A stretch of 64,000 nucleotides of DNA, from NCBI GenBank assembly GCA_038400315.1, contig CP151668.1, positions 1 through 64,000 on the forward strand, written 5' to 3'. The notes below the pieces were generated by a model. It did not search any database. It was not told the origin of the DNA and saw nothing but the letters and a program-made list of their open reading frames with translations. Below are positions 16,992-26,246 of this stretch, piece by piece (position 1 is the stretch's first letter; each line of letters starts with the position of its first letter). Position numbers and translations under genes: made by a program. The DNA is from Isosphaeraceae bacterium EP7 (GTDB taxonomy: Bacteria; Planctomycetota; Planctomycetia; Isosphaerales; Isosphaeraceae).

Positions 16992-18139
16992 AAATCGCCA
17001 TTGCCTCCAGCGGTCTGGGGCACGTTACCCGAGGCATTGAGTCGTGGGCCTCCGACCTGGCCGGAGCCCTCGACGAGCGTGGAGTGCCGGTCGTGCTGTT
17101 CAAGGGGGGTGGAAGCCCTTCTCGGCCCTTCGAGCGGGTCAACTTCTGTCTCCAGCGCGGTGATTGGCGGACCTCGAGGATCCACCGATTGACCCGCCGA
17201 TTTTTCTGGCGGTTCTGGCTCGGTTCCCCCTACGAGATCGAGCAAGTCAGCTTTTCGATTAATTTGCTCCACCAACTCCGCAAGGATCATTTCGACATCC
17301 TCCATGTTTCCGATCCGGTCGTGGCCCTGCTGGTACAAAAGGCCCGAGCGCTTGGCTTGGTCCGGACTCGCGCGGTCCTTTCGCACGGAACCAATGAACC
17401 GAGCTCGTTTTTGGCCAGAATCCACTACCTCCAGCACCTCGCCCCCTGGCACCTCGAGCAGGCTGCTCAGGACGGCGTCTTCAAGTCGTCATGGAGTTCG
17501 ATCCCCAATTTCGTCGACACCGAGCGGTTCCGTTCCGGTCCCAGCGAGGCGCTTCGGGCTGAGCTGAACATCCCCAATGATGGCCTGGTTGTCCTCTCGG
17601 TCGCGGCGATCAAGCGCGATCATAAGCGGATTGATTATCTGCTTGAAGAGTTCGCCGACCTCTTGAAGGCGAGCGGCAATCGGTCGGTCTGGCTCGTCGT
17701 CGCTGGCGGCTGGGAGACCGACACCGACGATCTGGTCCGCAGGGGCCAAGAGACGCTCGGCGATCGGGTCCGATTCCTGGTCCGGTTCCCCCGCGATCGG
17801 ATCGCCGACCTCTACCGCCTAGCCGATGTCTTCGTCCTCTGCAGCCTCCGGGAGATGATGCCACTTGCCCTGCTCGAAGCGGTGGCCAGCGGACTGCCAT
17901 GTCTGGTCAATCGTCACCCGGTCCTTCAGTGGATGATCGGTCCTGGCGGGGAGCCGATCGATATGGCTCGCCGAGGTGCGTTGGCAGCGGCGTTAAGGGA
18001 ACTCCTCGGCGACGATCCTCGCCGCAAGAACCTCGGCCGCCTCGCGCGTGACTACTGCCTTATGATGTTCGACAAGACCATTATCGTTGGTCAACATCTT
18101 GATTATTATCGATCCATCGTCGATATTGAAGGGTCTTGA
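16988..18139 (+). CDS. Glycosyltransferase family 4 (GT-B)
   Basis: A retaining glycosyltransferase of about 383 residues. It begins KIAIASSGLGHVTRGIESWA, the glycine-rich N-terminal loop of GT-B enzymes. A central linker with the acceptor region, SIPNFVDTERF, leads into a second Rossmann domain with VLSVAAIKRDHKRIDYLLEE. The EX7E-like motif sits near REMMPLALLEAVASGLPCL. I place the start at TTG 16988, because it overlaps the previous stop (TTGA), follows a GAGGGGG tract by about seven bases, and puts the N-terminal strand at residue 2. An ATG at 16895 lies inside the previous gene and would add an unlikely extension. The donor sugar is unknown. Confidence 0.85.
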   Translation: MKIAIASSGLGHVTRGIESWASDLAGALDERGVPVVLFKGGGSPSRPFERVNFCLQRGDWRTSRIHRLTRRFFWRFWLGSPYEIEQVSFSINLLHQLRKDHFDILHVSDPVVALLVQKARALGLVRTRAVLSHGTNEPSSFLARIHYLQHLAPWHLEQAAQDGVFKSSWSSIPNFVDTERFRSGPSEALRAELNIPNDGLVVLSVAAIKRDHKRIDYLLEEFADLLKASGNRSVWLVVAGGWETDTDDLVRRGQETLGDRVRFLVRFPRDRIADLYRLADVFVLCSLREMMPLALLEAVASGLPCLVNRHPVLQWMIGPGGEPIDMARRGALAAALRELLGDDPRRKNLGRLARDYCLMMFDKTIIVGQHLDYYRSIVDIEGS

Positions 18140-18195
18140 TGAGTACTTCGGCCTCCGAGGGAGGTTGATCTGGCTTTCGAGCATCGAGGAGTCCG

Positions 18196-19485
18196 ATGCT
18201 GGGTTTCTTCCTGTTTCTTATGGTCAACGCCACGCTCTTTATCAGGCCCGCAGAGATCGTCCCGGAACTCCTCGGGCTGCCTATCTATAACATCTTCATC
18301 CTTTCTTGCCTGACCTGCGCGTTCCCCCTCGTGCTTCACCAGCTCCAGAGTGATTCGCTGGTGTCGAGCCCGATCTCGCTCTGCGTCGTCGGTCTGCTAG
18401 GCTCGGTTTTCTTGTCGCATTTCTCTCATCTGAACCTCACGGCCTCGCTCAACTCGACCTCACTGTTCGTCAAGGTGGTGCTGTACTTCCTGCTGCTGGT
18501 CGGCCTGGTCGACTCAATGAAGCGGCTCCGAAGCCTGCTCTTCTGGGTGGGCTGGATGATCCTGGTGCTAACGGCCCTGGCCTTACTTCAGTACCACGAG
18601 ATTATCAACGTGCCAGCCTTGGCGTCCTATGCCGAGGCCCAGTACGATCATGACGGCAACGTGATGGGCGAGATTCTCCGACTGTGCAGCACGGGAATCT
18701 ACAACAACCCCAACTCGCTCTCGAGGATCCTGGTGACGGGGATCCTGGTCTCGCTCTACTGGCTGGGGGACCGCCGGTCGGGTCCACTCCGGCTGATCTG
18801 GCTGGCTCCGCTGGCGATCGAGGCTTACGCCCTGTCGCTGACCCACTCGCGGGGCGGGTTCATGGGCCTGATCACGGCGGTCCTCTGCCTGCTCTACGCC
18901 CGATTCGGCGCGAAGACCGCGACGGTGCTGACGGTCCTTTGTCTGCCGGTCATGTTGGTCTTCAAGGGCCGACAATCGAACCTCACGATCAGCGAAGGAA
19001 CTGGTCACCAGCGGCTCGAGATCTGGGCCGAGGGCTGGACCCTCTTCCGCCAGTCGCCGATCTTCGGGATCGGTATGGACCAGTTCGCCGAGGAGATCCA
19101 CTATGTCGCACATAACTCGTTCTTCCAAAGCTTTGCGGAGCTGGGGGTGATCGGCGGTTCGTTCTTTGCGGGAATGTTCTACCTGGGAATCCGCTGGCCC
19201 TTGAAGCTAGGCACGATCGGATCGCCGATCCGGGACTCGGATTTCCGGAGGCTGGGTTGCTTCCTCTCGGCGATCCTGGCAGGCGAGGCCGTGGGACAAC
19301 TTTCGATCACTCGATGCTATGACGTGCCAACCTACCTGCTCACGGGCCTGGCGGCCGCCTACTTGCGGGTGGCCGCACGCAACTTCGGCGCGAAAACTCC
19401 CGAGGTCAACTTCCTTCTGCTCCTGGAAGTCGGATCAGTGAGCATGGCGTTACTTTTTTCCCTCTTCTTGCTAATGAAGCTTTGA
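18196..19485 (+). CDS. O-antigen polymerase/ligase-like membrane protein (Wzy_C family)
   Basis: A polytopic inner-membrane protein of 429 residues with about eleven or twelve hydrophobic segments. It is predicted either to polymerise lipid-linked repeat units (Wzy) or to ligate finished glycan to an acceptor (WaaL-like). The family signature is in the C-terminal half: LTHSRGGFMGL, then the large periplasmic loop RLEIWAEGWTLFRQSPIFG and HNSFFQSFAELGVIGG. GAGGAG lies four bases before ATG 18196. Sequence alone does not separate polymerase from ligase. With an ABC exporter in the same locus a ligase would fit, while the Wzc-like kinase argues for a polymerase. Confidence 0.87.
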   Translation: MLGFFLFLMVNATLFIRPAEIVPELLGLPIYNIFILSCLTCAFPLVLHQLQSDSLVSSPISLCVVGLLGSVFLSHFSHLNLTASLNSTSLFVKVVLYFLLLVGLVDSMKRLRSLLFWVGWMILVLTALALLQYHEIINVPALASYAEAQYDHDGNVMGEILRLCSTGIYNNPNSLSRILVTGILVSLYWLGDRRSGPLRLIWLAPLAIEAYALSLTHSRGGFMGLITAVLCLLYARFGAKTATVLTVLCLPVMLVFKGRQSNLTISEGTGHQRLEIWAEGWTLFRQSPIFGIGMDQFAEEIHYVAHNSFFQSFAELGVIGGSFFAGMFYLGIRWPLKLGTIGSPIRDSDFRRLGCFLSAILAGEAVGQLSITRCYDVPTYLLTGLAAAYLRVAARNFGAKTPEVNFLLLLEVGSVSMALLFSLFLLMKL

Positions 19486-19537
19486 GTCGGGCCGTCCGAT
19501 GCTGCCCTGGCGGTCGTCGACCACCTGGAGGAGATCG

Positions 19538-20551
19538 ATGAGATTCCCATCGGTGAGCGTCGTCATCCCCTCCTACAACCGGGGAACACTCCTGATCGAG
19601 GCGATCGAGAGTGCGCTATCGCAGTCGGTAGTCCCCTCGGAGATCATCGTCGTCGACGACGGCTCGACCGATTCGACCGAGGCCCTGATTGAGCCTTATC
19701 GAAGTCGGATCCGTTACGTCCGCCAGCAGAACGGCGGGGTCTCTTCGGCCAGGAACCGGGCGATCCGCGAGGCCTCCGGGGAGCTGATCGCGTTTCTCGA
19801 CGCCGACGATGTCTGGCATCCCCGCAAGCTCGAGATCCAGTTGCGAATCCTCCAGGATCATCCCGAACTCGGTTTGCTGGGAACTGACTCGTTCGACTGG
19901 CCGACCTCGGCCGAGCCGGAAGTGAACGCCGAACACCTCGGACCCTTGGTCCTGATCACCTGGTGGCAACTGGCGGTCAAAAATCATCTGACAACCTCGT
20001 CGGTCATCGTCCGGCGTTGGGTTCTGGATCGAGCTGGTGAGTTCGACACGAAGATGCAAGGTCCGGAAGACCGCGACCTCTGGATCAGGGTGGCCGAGAT
20101 CGCCAGGGTCGCTCACCTGGATCAACCCCTGACCGGCTATCGGATCGTGCCGGGGAGCGTCAGCCAGCAGGCCGAGACCTGTCTGGCCGGGATGCTTCGA
20201 ATCCTCGGCAAGCTCGACGATAGGCGGGCCTGGCAGGGACGGTGGTTGGTCCGCCGCAAGGCTTACGCTTATGTCTATCACGCGTGCAGCTATCTTTACG
20301 CGCGTCAGCGCCGCTATTTCCCCGCTTTGGGCCTGGCTCTCCGGTCACTGGCCTGCTATCCGCTACCGTTCAAGCAGGGCGAGCTGACCTCTTCGGAGCG
20401 GACCCGACGCGCCGCGGTGATCCTGCTTCGATGGCTCCGGCTCAAGGGCCCCGAGCCGGAACCTTACGATCCCTCGGCGGACAGCCCGACGGTCGGCTCC
20501 GAGCCAAACCGCCTTGGCGCGTCGACGAGCCCCCTGGGATCAGTCCGATGA
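19538..20551 (+). CDS. Glycosyltransferase family 2
   Basis: A GT-A glycosyltransferase of about 337 residues with textbook motifs: SVVIPSYNRGTLLIEAIESA, IIVVDDGSTDST, QNGGVSSARNRAI, and the metal-binding LIAFLDADDVWHP. A GPEDRDLWIRVAEIA segment provides the probable catalytic base region. ATG 19538 follows GGAGGAG by four bases; an earlier ATG at 19499 lacks such a site. The C-terminal 70 residues are rich in Pro, Ser and charged residues and poorly conserved in appearance. Its stop overlaps the next gene's ATG (ATGA), so the pair is probably coupled in translation. Confidence 0.9.
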   Translation: MRFPSVSVVIPSYNRGTLLIEAIESALSQSVVPSEIIVVDDGSTDSTEALIEPYRSRIRYVRQQNGGVSSARNRAIREASGELIAFLDADDVWHPRKLEIQLRILQDHPELGLLGTDSFDWPTSAEPEVNAEHLGPLVLITWWQLAVKNHLTTSSVIVRRWVLDRAGEFDTKMQGPEDRDLWIRVAEIARVAHLDQPLTGYRIVPGSVSQQAETCLAGMLRILGKLDDRRAWQGRWLVRRKAYAYVYHACSYLYARQRRYFPALGLALRSLACYPLPFKQGELTSSERTRRAAVILLRWLRLKGPEPEPYDPSADSPTVGSEPNRLGASTSPLGSVR

Positions 20552-21708
20552 GCCTGACTCTGCGCGATGAGACTTCGGTTGAATCGAAGACCGCCTCGTT
20601 GAAAGTGGTCCATGCCCTGCCCTCGCTCGACGTCGGCGGCCTGGAGCGCAATGTGATCAACCAGATCCGCCTGGCCCCGGACTTCGGCCAGGAAGTGACG
20701 GTGATTTGCCTGGAGCGTCCGGGCACCCTGGCGCCTCAGGCGGAAGCCCTCGGGGCCCGGATCATCTGCCTGGATAAGTCCCCCGGTGTTCGACCCAGGC
20801 TGATCCTCCGGCTGGCTTCAGTCCTCAAGAGTCTGGCCCCGGAGGTCGTCCACACTCACGATGTCGGCACCCTCTTCTACACCGGACCGGCCGCTCGTCG
20901 GGCCGGCGTGCCCCTGGTGGTCCACACCGAGCATGGTCGGGCCGACTACCCTCGGTTCCGCCATCGACTGCTCGGTCGGCTGGCCGGTCGGTTCGCCCGG
21001 CCCTTTTACTGCCTGACCGAGGACATGGCAAGCTGGGTCACGTCGCACCGAATCGTCCCTCGCGAAAAGATCCGGCTGATTTTCAACGGGATCGACACAG
21101 CCCGATTCCTCGAACCCAGCGACCCCGAGGCGACCCGTCGAGAGCTGGGCATCCCCGCCGGGGTCCCGGTCATCGGCACGGTCGGCCGGCTCAACGAAAT
21201 CAAGCGGCAAGATGTCCTGATCCGGGCGTTCGCCCGGGTCCGCGAACGGCTGATCGACGCTCATCTGCTCCTGGTCGGCGACGGCCCGATGCGGCAACCG
21301 CTGGGCGAACTGGCCGAGGAGCTTGGCCTGGGCGGTTGTGTCCACTTCGCCGGGTTCCGCTCGCACTCGGCGCCTTACCTCAAGGCAATGAACGTCTTCG
21401 CGCTGACCAGCCGATCGGAGGGGACTCCCCAGGCTGTCCTGGAGGCGCTGGTGGTGGGCCTGCCGGTAGTGGCCAGCCGGGTCGGCGGCCTTCCCGAGTT
21501 GATCGATCACGGGCGGACTGGCCTGCTGGTCGAGCCGGGTGACGAGGCAGAGCTGACCGATGCCCTGCTCGGCTTACTCTCCAACCTGGAGCGGTCGAGA
21601 CGGCTCAGCGAAGCGGGCCGGCTCGAGGTTGAGGCCCGGTATGATATCCGGCGCATGGCCGACGAGTATCATCGAGACTATCTCGAACTGCTCGGCTCGA
21701 GGCGTTGA
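20548..21708 (+). CDS. Glycosyltransferase family 4
   Basis: A GT-B glycosyltransferase of about 386 residues. The N-terminal domain has HALPSLDVGGLERNVINQI, the acceptor-side VHTHDVGTLFY, and VHTEHGRADYPRFRHRLLGR, typical of PelF/WbpY-like enzymes. The C-terminal domain has GTVGRLNEIKRQDVLIRAF, LLLVGDGPMRQPL and the EX7E motif in SRSEGTPQAVLEALVVGLPV. The start overlaps the previous stop (ATGA at 20548). An open frame extends far upstream inside the previous gene but is out of context. The product probably adds one sugar of the repeat unit. Confidence 0.9.
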   Translation: MSLTLRDETSVESKTASLKVVHALPSLDVGGLERNVINQIRLAPDFGQEVTVICLERPGTLAPQAEALGARIICLDKSPGVRPRLILRLASVLKSLAPEVVHTHDVGTLFYTGPAARRAGVPLVVHTEHGRADYPRFRHRLLGRLAGRFARPFYCLTEDMASWVTSHRIVPREKIRLIFNGIDTARFLEPSDPEATRRELGIPAGVPVIGTVGRLNEIKRQDVLIRAFARVRERLIDAHLLLVGDGPMRQPLGELAEELGLGGCVHFAGFRSHSAPYLKAMNVFALTSRSEGTPQAVLEALVVGLPVVASRVGGLPELIDHGRTGLLVEPGDEAELTDALLGLLSNLERSRRLSEAGRLEVEARYDIRRMADEYHRDYLELLGSRR

Positions 21709-21761
21709 GCCTCGAGGCTGGATCGTCCCGGCCGCTCCCCCTTCGCTAGAGGATGATCCTT

Positions 21762-23717
21762 ATGTGTGGCTTTGCGGGTTTCCTCGATCCCACTCGGATC
21801 GCCGACGGTCAGTCGATGGCCGACGACGCTCGGCGGATGGCCGGAGCGCTGCGGCATCGAGGGCCCGACGACGAGGGAACCTGGTCCGACCCCGAGGCGG
21901 GCTACGGTGTCGGCTTCCGCCGCCTCTCGATCGTGGACCTATCGCCGATGGGTCACCAGCCGATGGAGTCGGACGGCGGGCGGTTCGTGGTGGCCTTCAA
22001 CGGCGAGATCTACAACCATCGGGCGCTCCGCCGAGAGCTTGAGGAGCGGGGCGGCAGCTTTCGCGGAGGCTCCGACACCGAGGTCCTGCTCCGGGCCATC
22101 GAGGTCTGGGGGCTTGAAGCCGCCGTTAGACGATTCGTCGGGATGTTCGCCTTTGCCCTCTGGGATCGCCGAGAGCGTCGGCTCCACCTGGTCCGTGACC
22201 GGATCGGCGAAAAGCCGCTTTACTACGGGTGGGCCGGAGGCGCGTTTCTCTTCGGGTCGGAGCTCAAGGCGCTTCGGGCTTATCCCGGCTTCAATGCCGA
22301 GGTCGACCGCCTATCGCTGGCCCCCTATCTGCGGTTCGGTTACATCCCGGCCCCTTACTCAATTTATCAAGGAATTTTCAAGCTTATTCCAGGCACGATC
22401 CTGACGGTCGCGCCCGAGCGGATCGATGCGGAGCCCTCGCCGGTGGCGTACTGGTCGGCGGCGTGGACCGTCGAGGCCGGTCGGGCCGGACTGCCGCAAC
22501 CCTCCGACGATCGCCAGGCCGTCGACCAGCTCGAGACCCTGCTCCGCGACGCGGTCGGCCAGGAGATGGTTGCCGACGTCCCGCTCGGGGCCTTTCTCTC
22601 CGGCGGGATCGACTCGTCGCTGATCGTCGCCCTGATGCAGGCGCAGAGCGATCGGCCGGTCAAGACGTTCACGATCGGGTTCTACGAGGAGGCGTTCAAC
22701 GAGGCTCGCCACGCCCGGCTCGTGGCCGACCACCTAGGGACCGAGCATACCGAGCTTTATGTCACGCCCGAGGAGGCGATGGCCGTCGTGCCCGAGATGC
22801 CAACGATCTACGACGAGCCGTTCGCCGACTCCTCGCAGATCCCCACACTTTTGGTTTCGAGGTTAGCCCGCCGCGACGTGACGGTCAGCCTCTCGGGCGA
22901 CGGCGGCGACGAGCTGTTCGCCGGTTACCCCTGGTATCGGTGGTCGCCAGCGATCTGGAGCCGGATCGGCTGGATGCCCCGAACTCTACGGCAGGCGACG
23001 GCCGGGGCGCTTGGCAGTCTCTCCACCGACGCCTGGGATCGGATCTTCGGCCGGGTCGGTCGGCTCTTGCCCGGCGAGGTCGGCCGCTTCGCCTCGGGAG
23101 ACCGTATTCACAAGCTCGCCCGGCTGGTGGCCCGGTCGAACAGCCCCGAGGATGTCTGTCGGAACCTCCTGGGCCGTTGGGACGGGAATCCGCCGCTCCG
23201 TGACCTGGAGCCGAACCGGGCTCCCCGGCTTAACGGCCATACCCGACCCGACCGGGCGGATGTCGTGGGTCAATTGATGTACAACGACCTGGTCGATTAC
23301 CTGCCCGACGATATCCTGACCAAGGTCGACCGCTCGAGCATGGCGGCTAGCCTCGAGTCGAGAGCGCCGATCCTGGACCACCGGGTCGTCGAGTTCGCCA
23401 GGCGGCTGCCCAAAGCGTTGCGGATTCGCGACGGACGGGGCAAGTGGATCCTCCGGCAGGTGCTCTATCGACACGTTCCGGCCGAACTGGTCGACCGGCC
23501 CAAGATGGGCTTCGTCGTGCCGATCGACGCCTGGCTGCGTGGCCCCTTGAAGGGCTGGGCCGAGGCCTTGCTAGACGCCGACCGGCTTCGAGCCGAGGGG
23601 TTCCTCGAGCCCGAGCCGATCCTCCGGAAATGGCAGGAGCACCTCTCCGGGAAACGGAACTGGCAGCACGAACTCTGGCGCGTGTTGATGTTCGAGACGT
23701 GGCTTGAAGCCCGCTGA
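21762..23717 (+). CDS. Glutamine-dependent asparagine synthase-like amidotransferase (AsnB family)
   Basis: The protein has 651 residues. The start is fixed by chemistry: ATG 21762 places the glutaminase nucleophile at Cys2 (MCGFAGF), and AGAGGA lies eight bases upstream. An Ntn glutaminase domain (about 1-215, with RHRGPDDEG, RLSIVD and FNGEIYNH) is followed by an adenylating synthetase domain with the PPi loop LSGGIDSS and the SGDGGDELFAGYPWY block. Within a polysaccharide locus such enzymes are usually not for asparagine. Several are thought to convert uronic acid carboxylates to amides, which would match the uronate pathway encoded at 7-10 kb. That use is inference; the family assignment is firm. 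Confidence 0.92.
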   Translation: MCGFAGFLDPTRIADGQSMADDARRMAGALRHRGPDDEGTWSDPEAGYGVGFRRLSIVDLSPMGHQPMESDGGRFVVAFNGEIYNHRALRRELEERGGSFRGGSDTEVLLRAIEVWGLEAAVRRFVGMFAFALWDRRERRLHLVRDRIGEKPLYYGWAGGAFLFGSELKALRAYPGFNAEVDRLSLAPYLRFGYIPAPYSIYQGIFKLIPGTILTVAPERIDAEPSPVAYWSAAWTVEAGRAGLPQPSDDRQAVDQLETLLRDAVGQEMVADVPLGAFLSGGIDSSLIVALMQAQSDRPVKTFTIGFYEEAFNEARHARLVADHLGTEHTELYVTPEEAMAVVPEMPTIYDEPFADSSQIPTLLVSRLARRDVTVSLSGDGGDELFAGYPWYRWSPAIWSRIGWMPRTLRQATAGALGSLSTDAWDRIFGRVGRLLPGEVGRFASGDRIHKLARLVARSNSPEDVCRNLLGRWDGNPPLRDLEPNRAPRLNGHTRPDRADVVGQLMYNDLVDYLPDDILTKVDRSSMAASLESRAPILDHRVVEFARRLPKALRIRDGRGKWILRQVLYRHVPAELVDRPKMGFVVPIDAWLRGPLKGWAEALLDADRLRAEGFLEPEPILRKWQEHLSGKRNWQHELWRVLMFETWLEAR

Positions 23718-23727
23718 GGGATCGTCG

Positions 23728-24915
23728 ATGCGCATCCTGGTGGTGACCAGCCTCTTCCCTAACCCGTATCGACCGGGGCTGGCTCCGTTCAACGCCTCGC
23801 AGTTGCGGACCCTGGCTGACCGGCATCCCACGACGGTCATCGCGCCGGTGGCCTGGACCGTTGAGCTGCCGGCCAGGCTCCGGGGCGCTCCGGCCTTGCC
23901 GAGCGGTCGGCGGATCATTCGCGGCGGGCTCGTCGTCGACTATCCCCGTTACGTCCACACCCCCTTGATCCTCCGAGGGTGGTACGGCCGATACTTCCGG
24001 GCCTCGATCCGTCAGAGCTTCGAGCGGGCCCTCATGGAGTTCCGCCCCGAGGTCGTCCTGGGAAGCTGGGCCTATCCCGACGGCTGGGCGGCGGTCGATC
24101 TGGGGCATCGGGCAGGTCTGCCGGTGGCGGTCCAGGTCCACGGATGCGACGTACTCAATGCCGGCCTCGGCCTGGACAGGGTCCCAAGCCGGAAGCGAAG
24201 GACGGTCGAGGCGCTTCAGAAGGCCGACGCGGTTCTGGCGGTCAGCCGAGACCTGGGGGCGAAGGTCATCGGCCTGGGGGTTGATCCGGCGAGAGTCCAC
24301 GTCCAGCCTCAAGGCGTCGACCTCGAGCGGTTCTCCCCCGGAGATCGGCTTGAGGCACGAGACCGGCTGGGCCTGGCCAGGTCCGGCAAGGTTCTGCTCT
24401 GGGTTGGACGGGTCGACCCGGTCAAGGGGCTCGACGTGCTGATCGAGGCGGCGGCCGAGTTGCTCCGCCGCCGGGTCGACTTCCAGGTCTATCTGGTCGG
24501 CGACGGCGCCCCCCGGGCCGCCCTGGAGGCCCGGAGCCGGGCGCTCGGGCTCTCCAGGTCAATCCACTTCGTCGGGGCCCAACCCAATGGCCAGCTCCCC
24601 GACTGGTATCGGGCGGCCGACCTGACGCTCTTGCCGAGCCGGTCAGAGGGCTTGCCCAACGTCCTCCGGGAATCGCTGGCCTGCGGGACCCCGTTCGTGG
24701 CCAGCAATGTCGGCGGTATCGCCGAGATCGCCGAGGGAGACGCCGGCCGGCTGGTCAGAGCCGGCGACCCGGTCGCACTGGCCGACCAGATCCATCGGTC
24801 CTTAATCGACCCGCCCGACGCGTCGAGACACCGACCCCTGAGCTGGGACGACTCCTCGGCGATCCTGGCCGACCTCCTTCGTGCGCTCGTCTCGACCAAA
24901 GCGGCTGCCAGCTGA
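23728..24915 (+). CDS. Glycosyltransferase family 4
   Basis: A GT-B enzyme of about 395 residues. It starts MRILVVTSLFPNPYRPGLAP, with GAGGGA six bases before ATG 23728. The acceptor domain contains the WAYPDGWAAVDLGHRAGLPV block, and the donor domain shows LLWVGRVDPVKGLDVLIEAA, VYLVGDGAPRAALE and the EX7E motif SRSEGLPNVLRESLACGTPF. It resembles capsular or teichuronic-type transferases of the TuaC kind. The upstream in-frame ATG at 23704 overlaps the asparagine-synthase gene and is less likely. The sugar specificity is unknown. Confidence 0.9.
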   Translation: MRILVVTSLFPNPYRPGLAPFNASQLRTLADRHPTTVIAPVAWTVELPARLRGAPALPSGRRIIRGGLVVDYPRYVHTPLILRGWYGRYFRASIRQSFERALMEFRPEVVLGSWAYPDGWAAVDLGHRAGLPVAVQVHGCDVLNAGLGLDRVPSRKRRTVEALQKADAVLAVSRDLGAKVIGLGVDPARVHVQPQGVDLERFSPGDRLEARDRLGLARSGKVLLWVGRVDPVKGLDVLIEAAAELLRRRVDFQVYLVGDGAPRAALEARSRALGLSRSIHFVGAQPNGQLPDWYRAADLTLLPSRSEGLPNVLRESLACGTPFVASNVGGIAEIAEGDAGRLVRAGDPVALADQIHRSLIDPPDASRHRPLSWDDSSAILADLLRALVSTKAAAS

Positions 24916-24950
24916 CCGCGCCGCTGTCCCCAATCGACGGAGATCCACCC

Positions 24951-26153
24951 TTGGGCATCGAACCCAGGCCACCCGCGATCCTCTACTTCGGCAACGACTG
25001 GTTCGCCGAGAACCGGACCTCCAGCCACCACATCGCCCGGCAACTGGCCGAGGAGGGATTCGAGGTCTACTACATCGAGTGCCCCGGGCTGCACATCCCC
25101 AAGGGAACCGTGCGCGACCTGAAGAAGATCGGCTCGAAGCTCGCCAAGTTCCTCCAGGGGGCGGTTTCGGTCGGTCCTCGGCTGAAGGTCCGGACCCTCC
25201 TGCAGATCCCGTTCCACCGCTTCGGGCCGATCCGCAGGCTCAACCGCGCCCTGATCCTGGCGACGATCCGGAGCCTGATCCGCCGCGAGCGGATCGATCG
25301 GCCGATCTCGTGGTTCGTGATCCCACACCTCTCCCCGATAGTCGGCCGGCTGGGTGAGCGGCTCTCGGTCTATTACTGCACCGACGATTATGCGTCGTTG
25401 CCCAACGTCGACGTCGAGGTGGTCCGGGCCATGGACGAGGACCTGACCCGCCGGGCCGATCTGGTCTTCGTCACCTCTGATACCCTCTTCGATTCGAAGC
25501 GTCGGCTCAATTCGAATACCCATGTCAGCCCCCACGGCGTCGACGTCGAACACTTCGCCAGGGCCCAGGACCCACAGATCGCCATCCCGGTCGATGTAGC
25601 GGAGCTGCCCCGGCCGGTCATCGGGTTCTTCGGCCTGATCGGCGGGCAGATCGATCTGGAGCTGGTCGACTGGCTGGCCCGGCAGCGTCCCTCGTGGACC
25701 TTCCTGATGATCGGCCGGGTTGCCGTTCCCGCCGATCAGGTTCCCCAGAGCCCCAACGTCCGGATGGTCGGCAAGCGGCCTTACTCGGAGCTACCCGCCT
25801 ACGGCAAGGTCTTCGACGCGGCGATCATCCCCTATCGATCCTCGCAGTTCGCCCTTTACGCCAACCCGTTGAAGCTCCGCGAATACCTGGCGATGGGCAA
25901 GCCGATCGTCGCGATTAGCACCCCCGAGATCGACAAGTTCGCCGACGTCGTGGCGATCGCCCGGTCGTCCGAGGAGTTCCTCCAGAAGCTCGACGAGGTC
26001 CTGGCCCGCCCGTCAACCCCCGAGGAGATCCAGAGGCGGATGGACCAAGTCGCCTCGCTGAGCTGGGATGCCCGCCGGCGCGAGATCCTCGAGATCGTCA
26101 ATCCGCACCTCGAGGCGTCGAGAAATCCGGGGGAAGTCGTCGGAGCCTCCTGA
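24951..26153 (+). CDS. GT-B glycosyltransferase (GT4/TuaH-like)
   Basis: This 400-residue protein starts with TTG at 24951, supported by GGAG eight bases upstream (24939-24942); no better ATG exists before the conserved N-terminus. It opens with AILYFGNDWFAENRTSSHHI and then VYYIECPG, which resembles the TuaH-like branch of GT-B enzymes. A VYYCTDDYASLPNVD acceptor-side segment and a weak donor domain follow (VIGFFGLIGGQIDLELVDWL, LFMIGR-like FLMIGR, ANPLKLREYLAMGKPIVA). The donor-side Glu motif is replaced by the KLREYLAMG variant used by that branch. The operon position indicates a repeat-unit transferase. Confidence 0.83.
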   Translation: MGIEPRPPAILYFGNDWFAENRTSSHHIARQLAEEGFEVYYIECPGLHIPKGTVRDLKKIGSKLAKFLQGAVSVGPRLKVRTLLQIPFHRFGPIRRLNRALILATIRSLIRRERIDRPISWFVIPHLSPIVGRLGERLSVYYCTDDYASLPNVDVEVVRAMDEDLTRRADLVFVTSDTLFDSKRRLNSNTHVSPHGVDVEHFARAQDPQIAIPVDVAELPRPVIGFFGLIGGQIDLELVDWLARQRPSWTFLMIGRVAVPADQVPQSPNVRMVGKRPYSELPAYGKVFDAAIIPYRSSQFALYANPLKLREYLAMGKPIVAISTPEIDKFADVVAIARSSEEFLQKLDEVLARPSTPEEIQRRMDQVASLSWDARRREILEIVNPHLEASRNPGEVVGAS

Positions 26154-26184
26154 AACCAGCCTCGACCTGAAACCAGTCTCGACC
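26151..26184. repeat. 17-bp tandem direct repeat
   Basis: TGAAACCAGCCTCGACC (26151-26167) is followed immediately by a copy with one substitution (26168-26184). The first unit contains the stop codon of the preceding glycosyltransferase. It is one of several short tandem duplications in this window. Confidence 0.85.
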
Positions 26185-26246
26185 GGGCGTCAAAATCAAA
26201 ACGGGTGATCGATTCCAATATCGGCGTCCAGTCGTGAGATTATTTT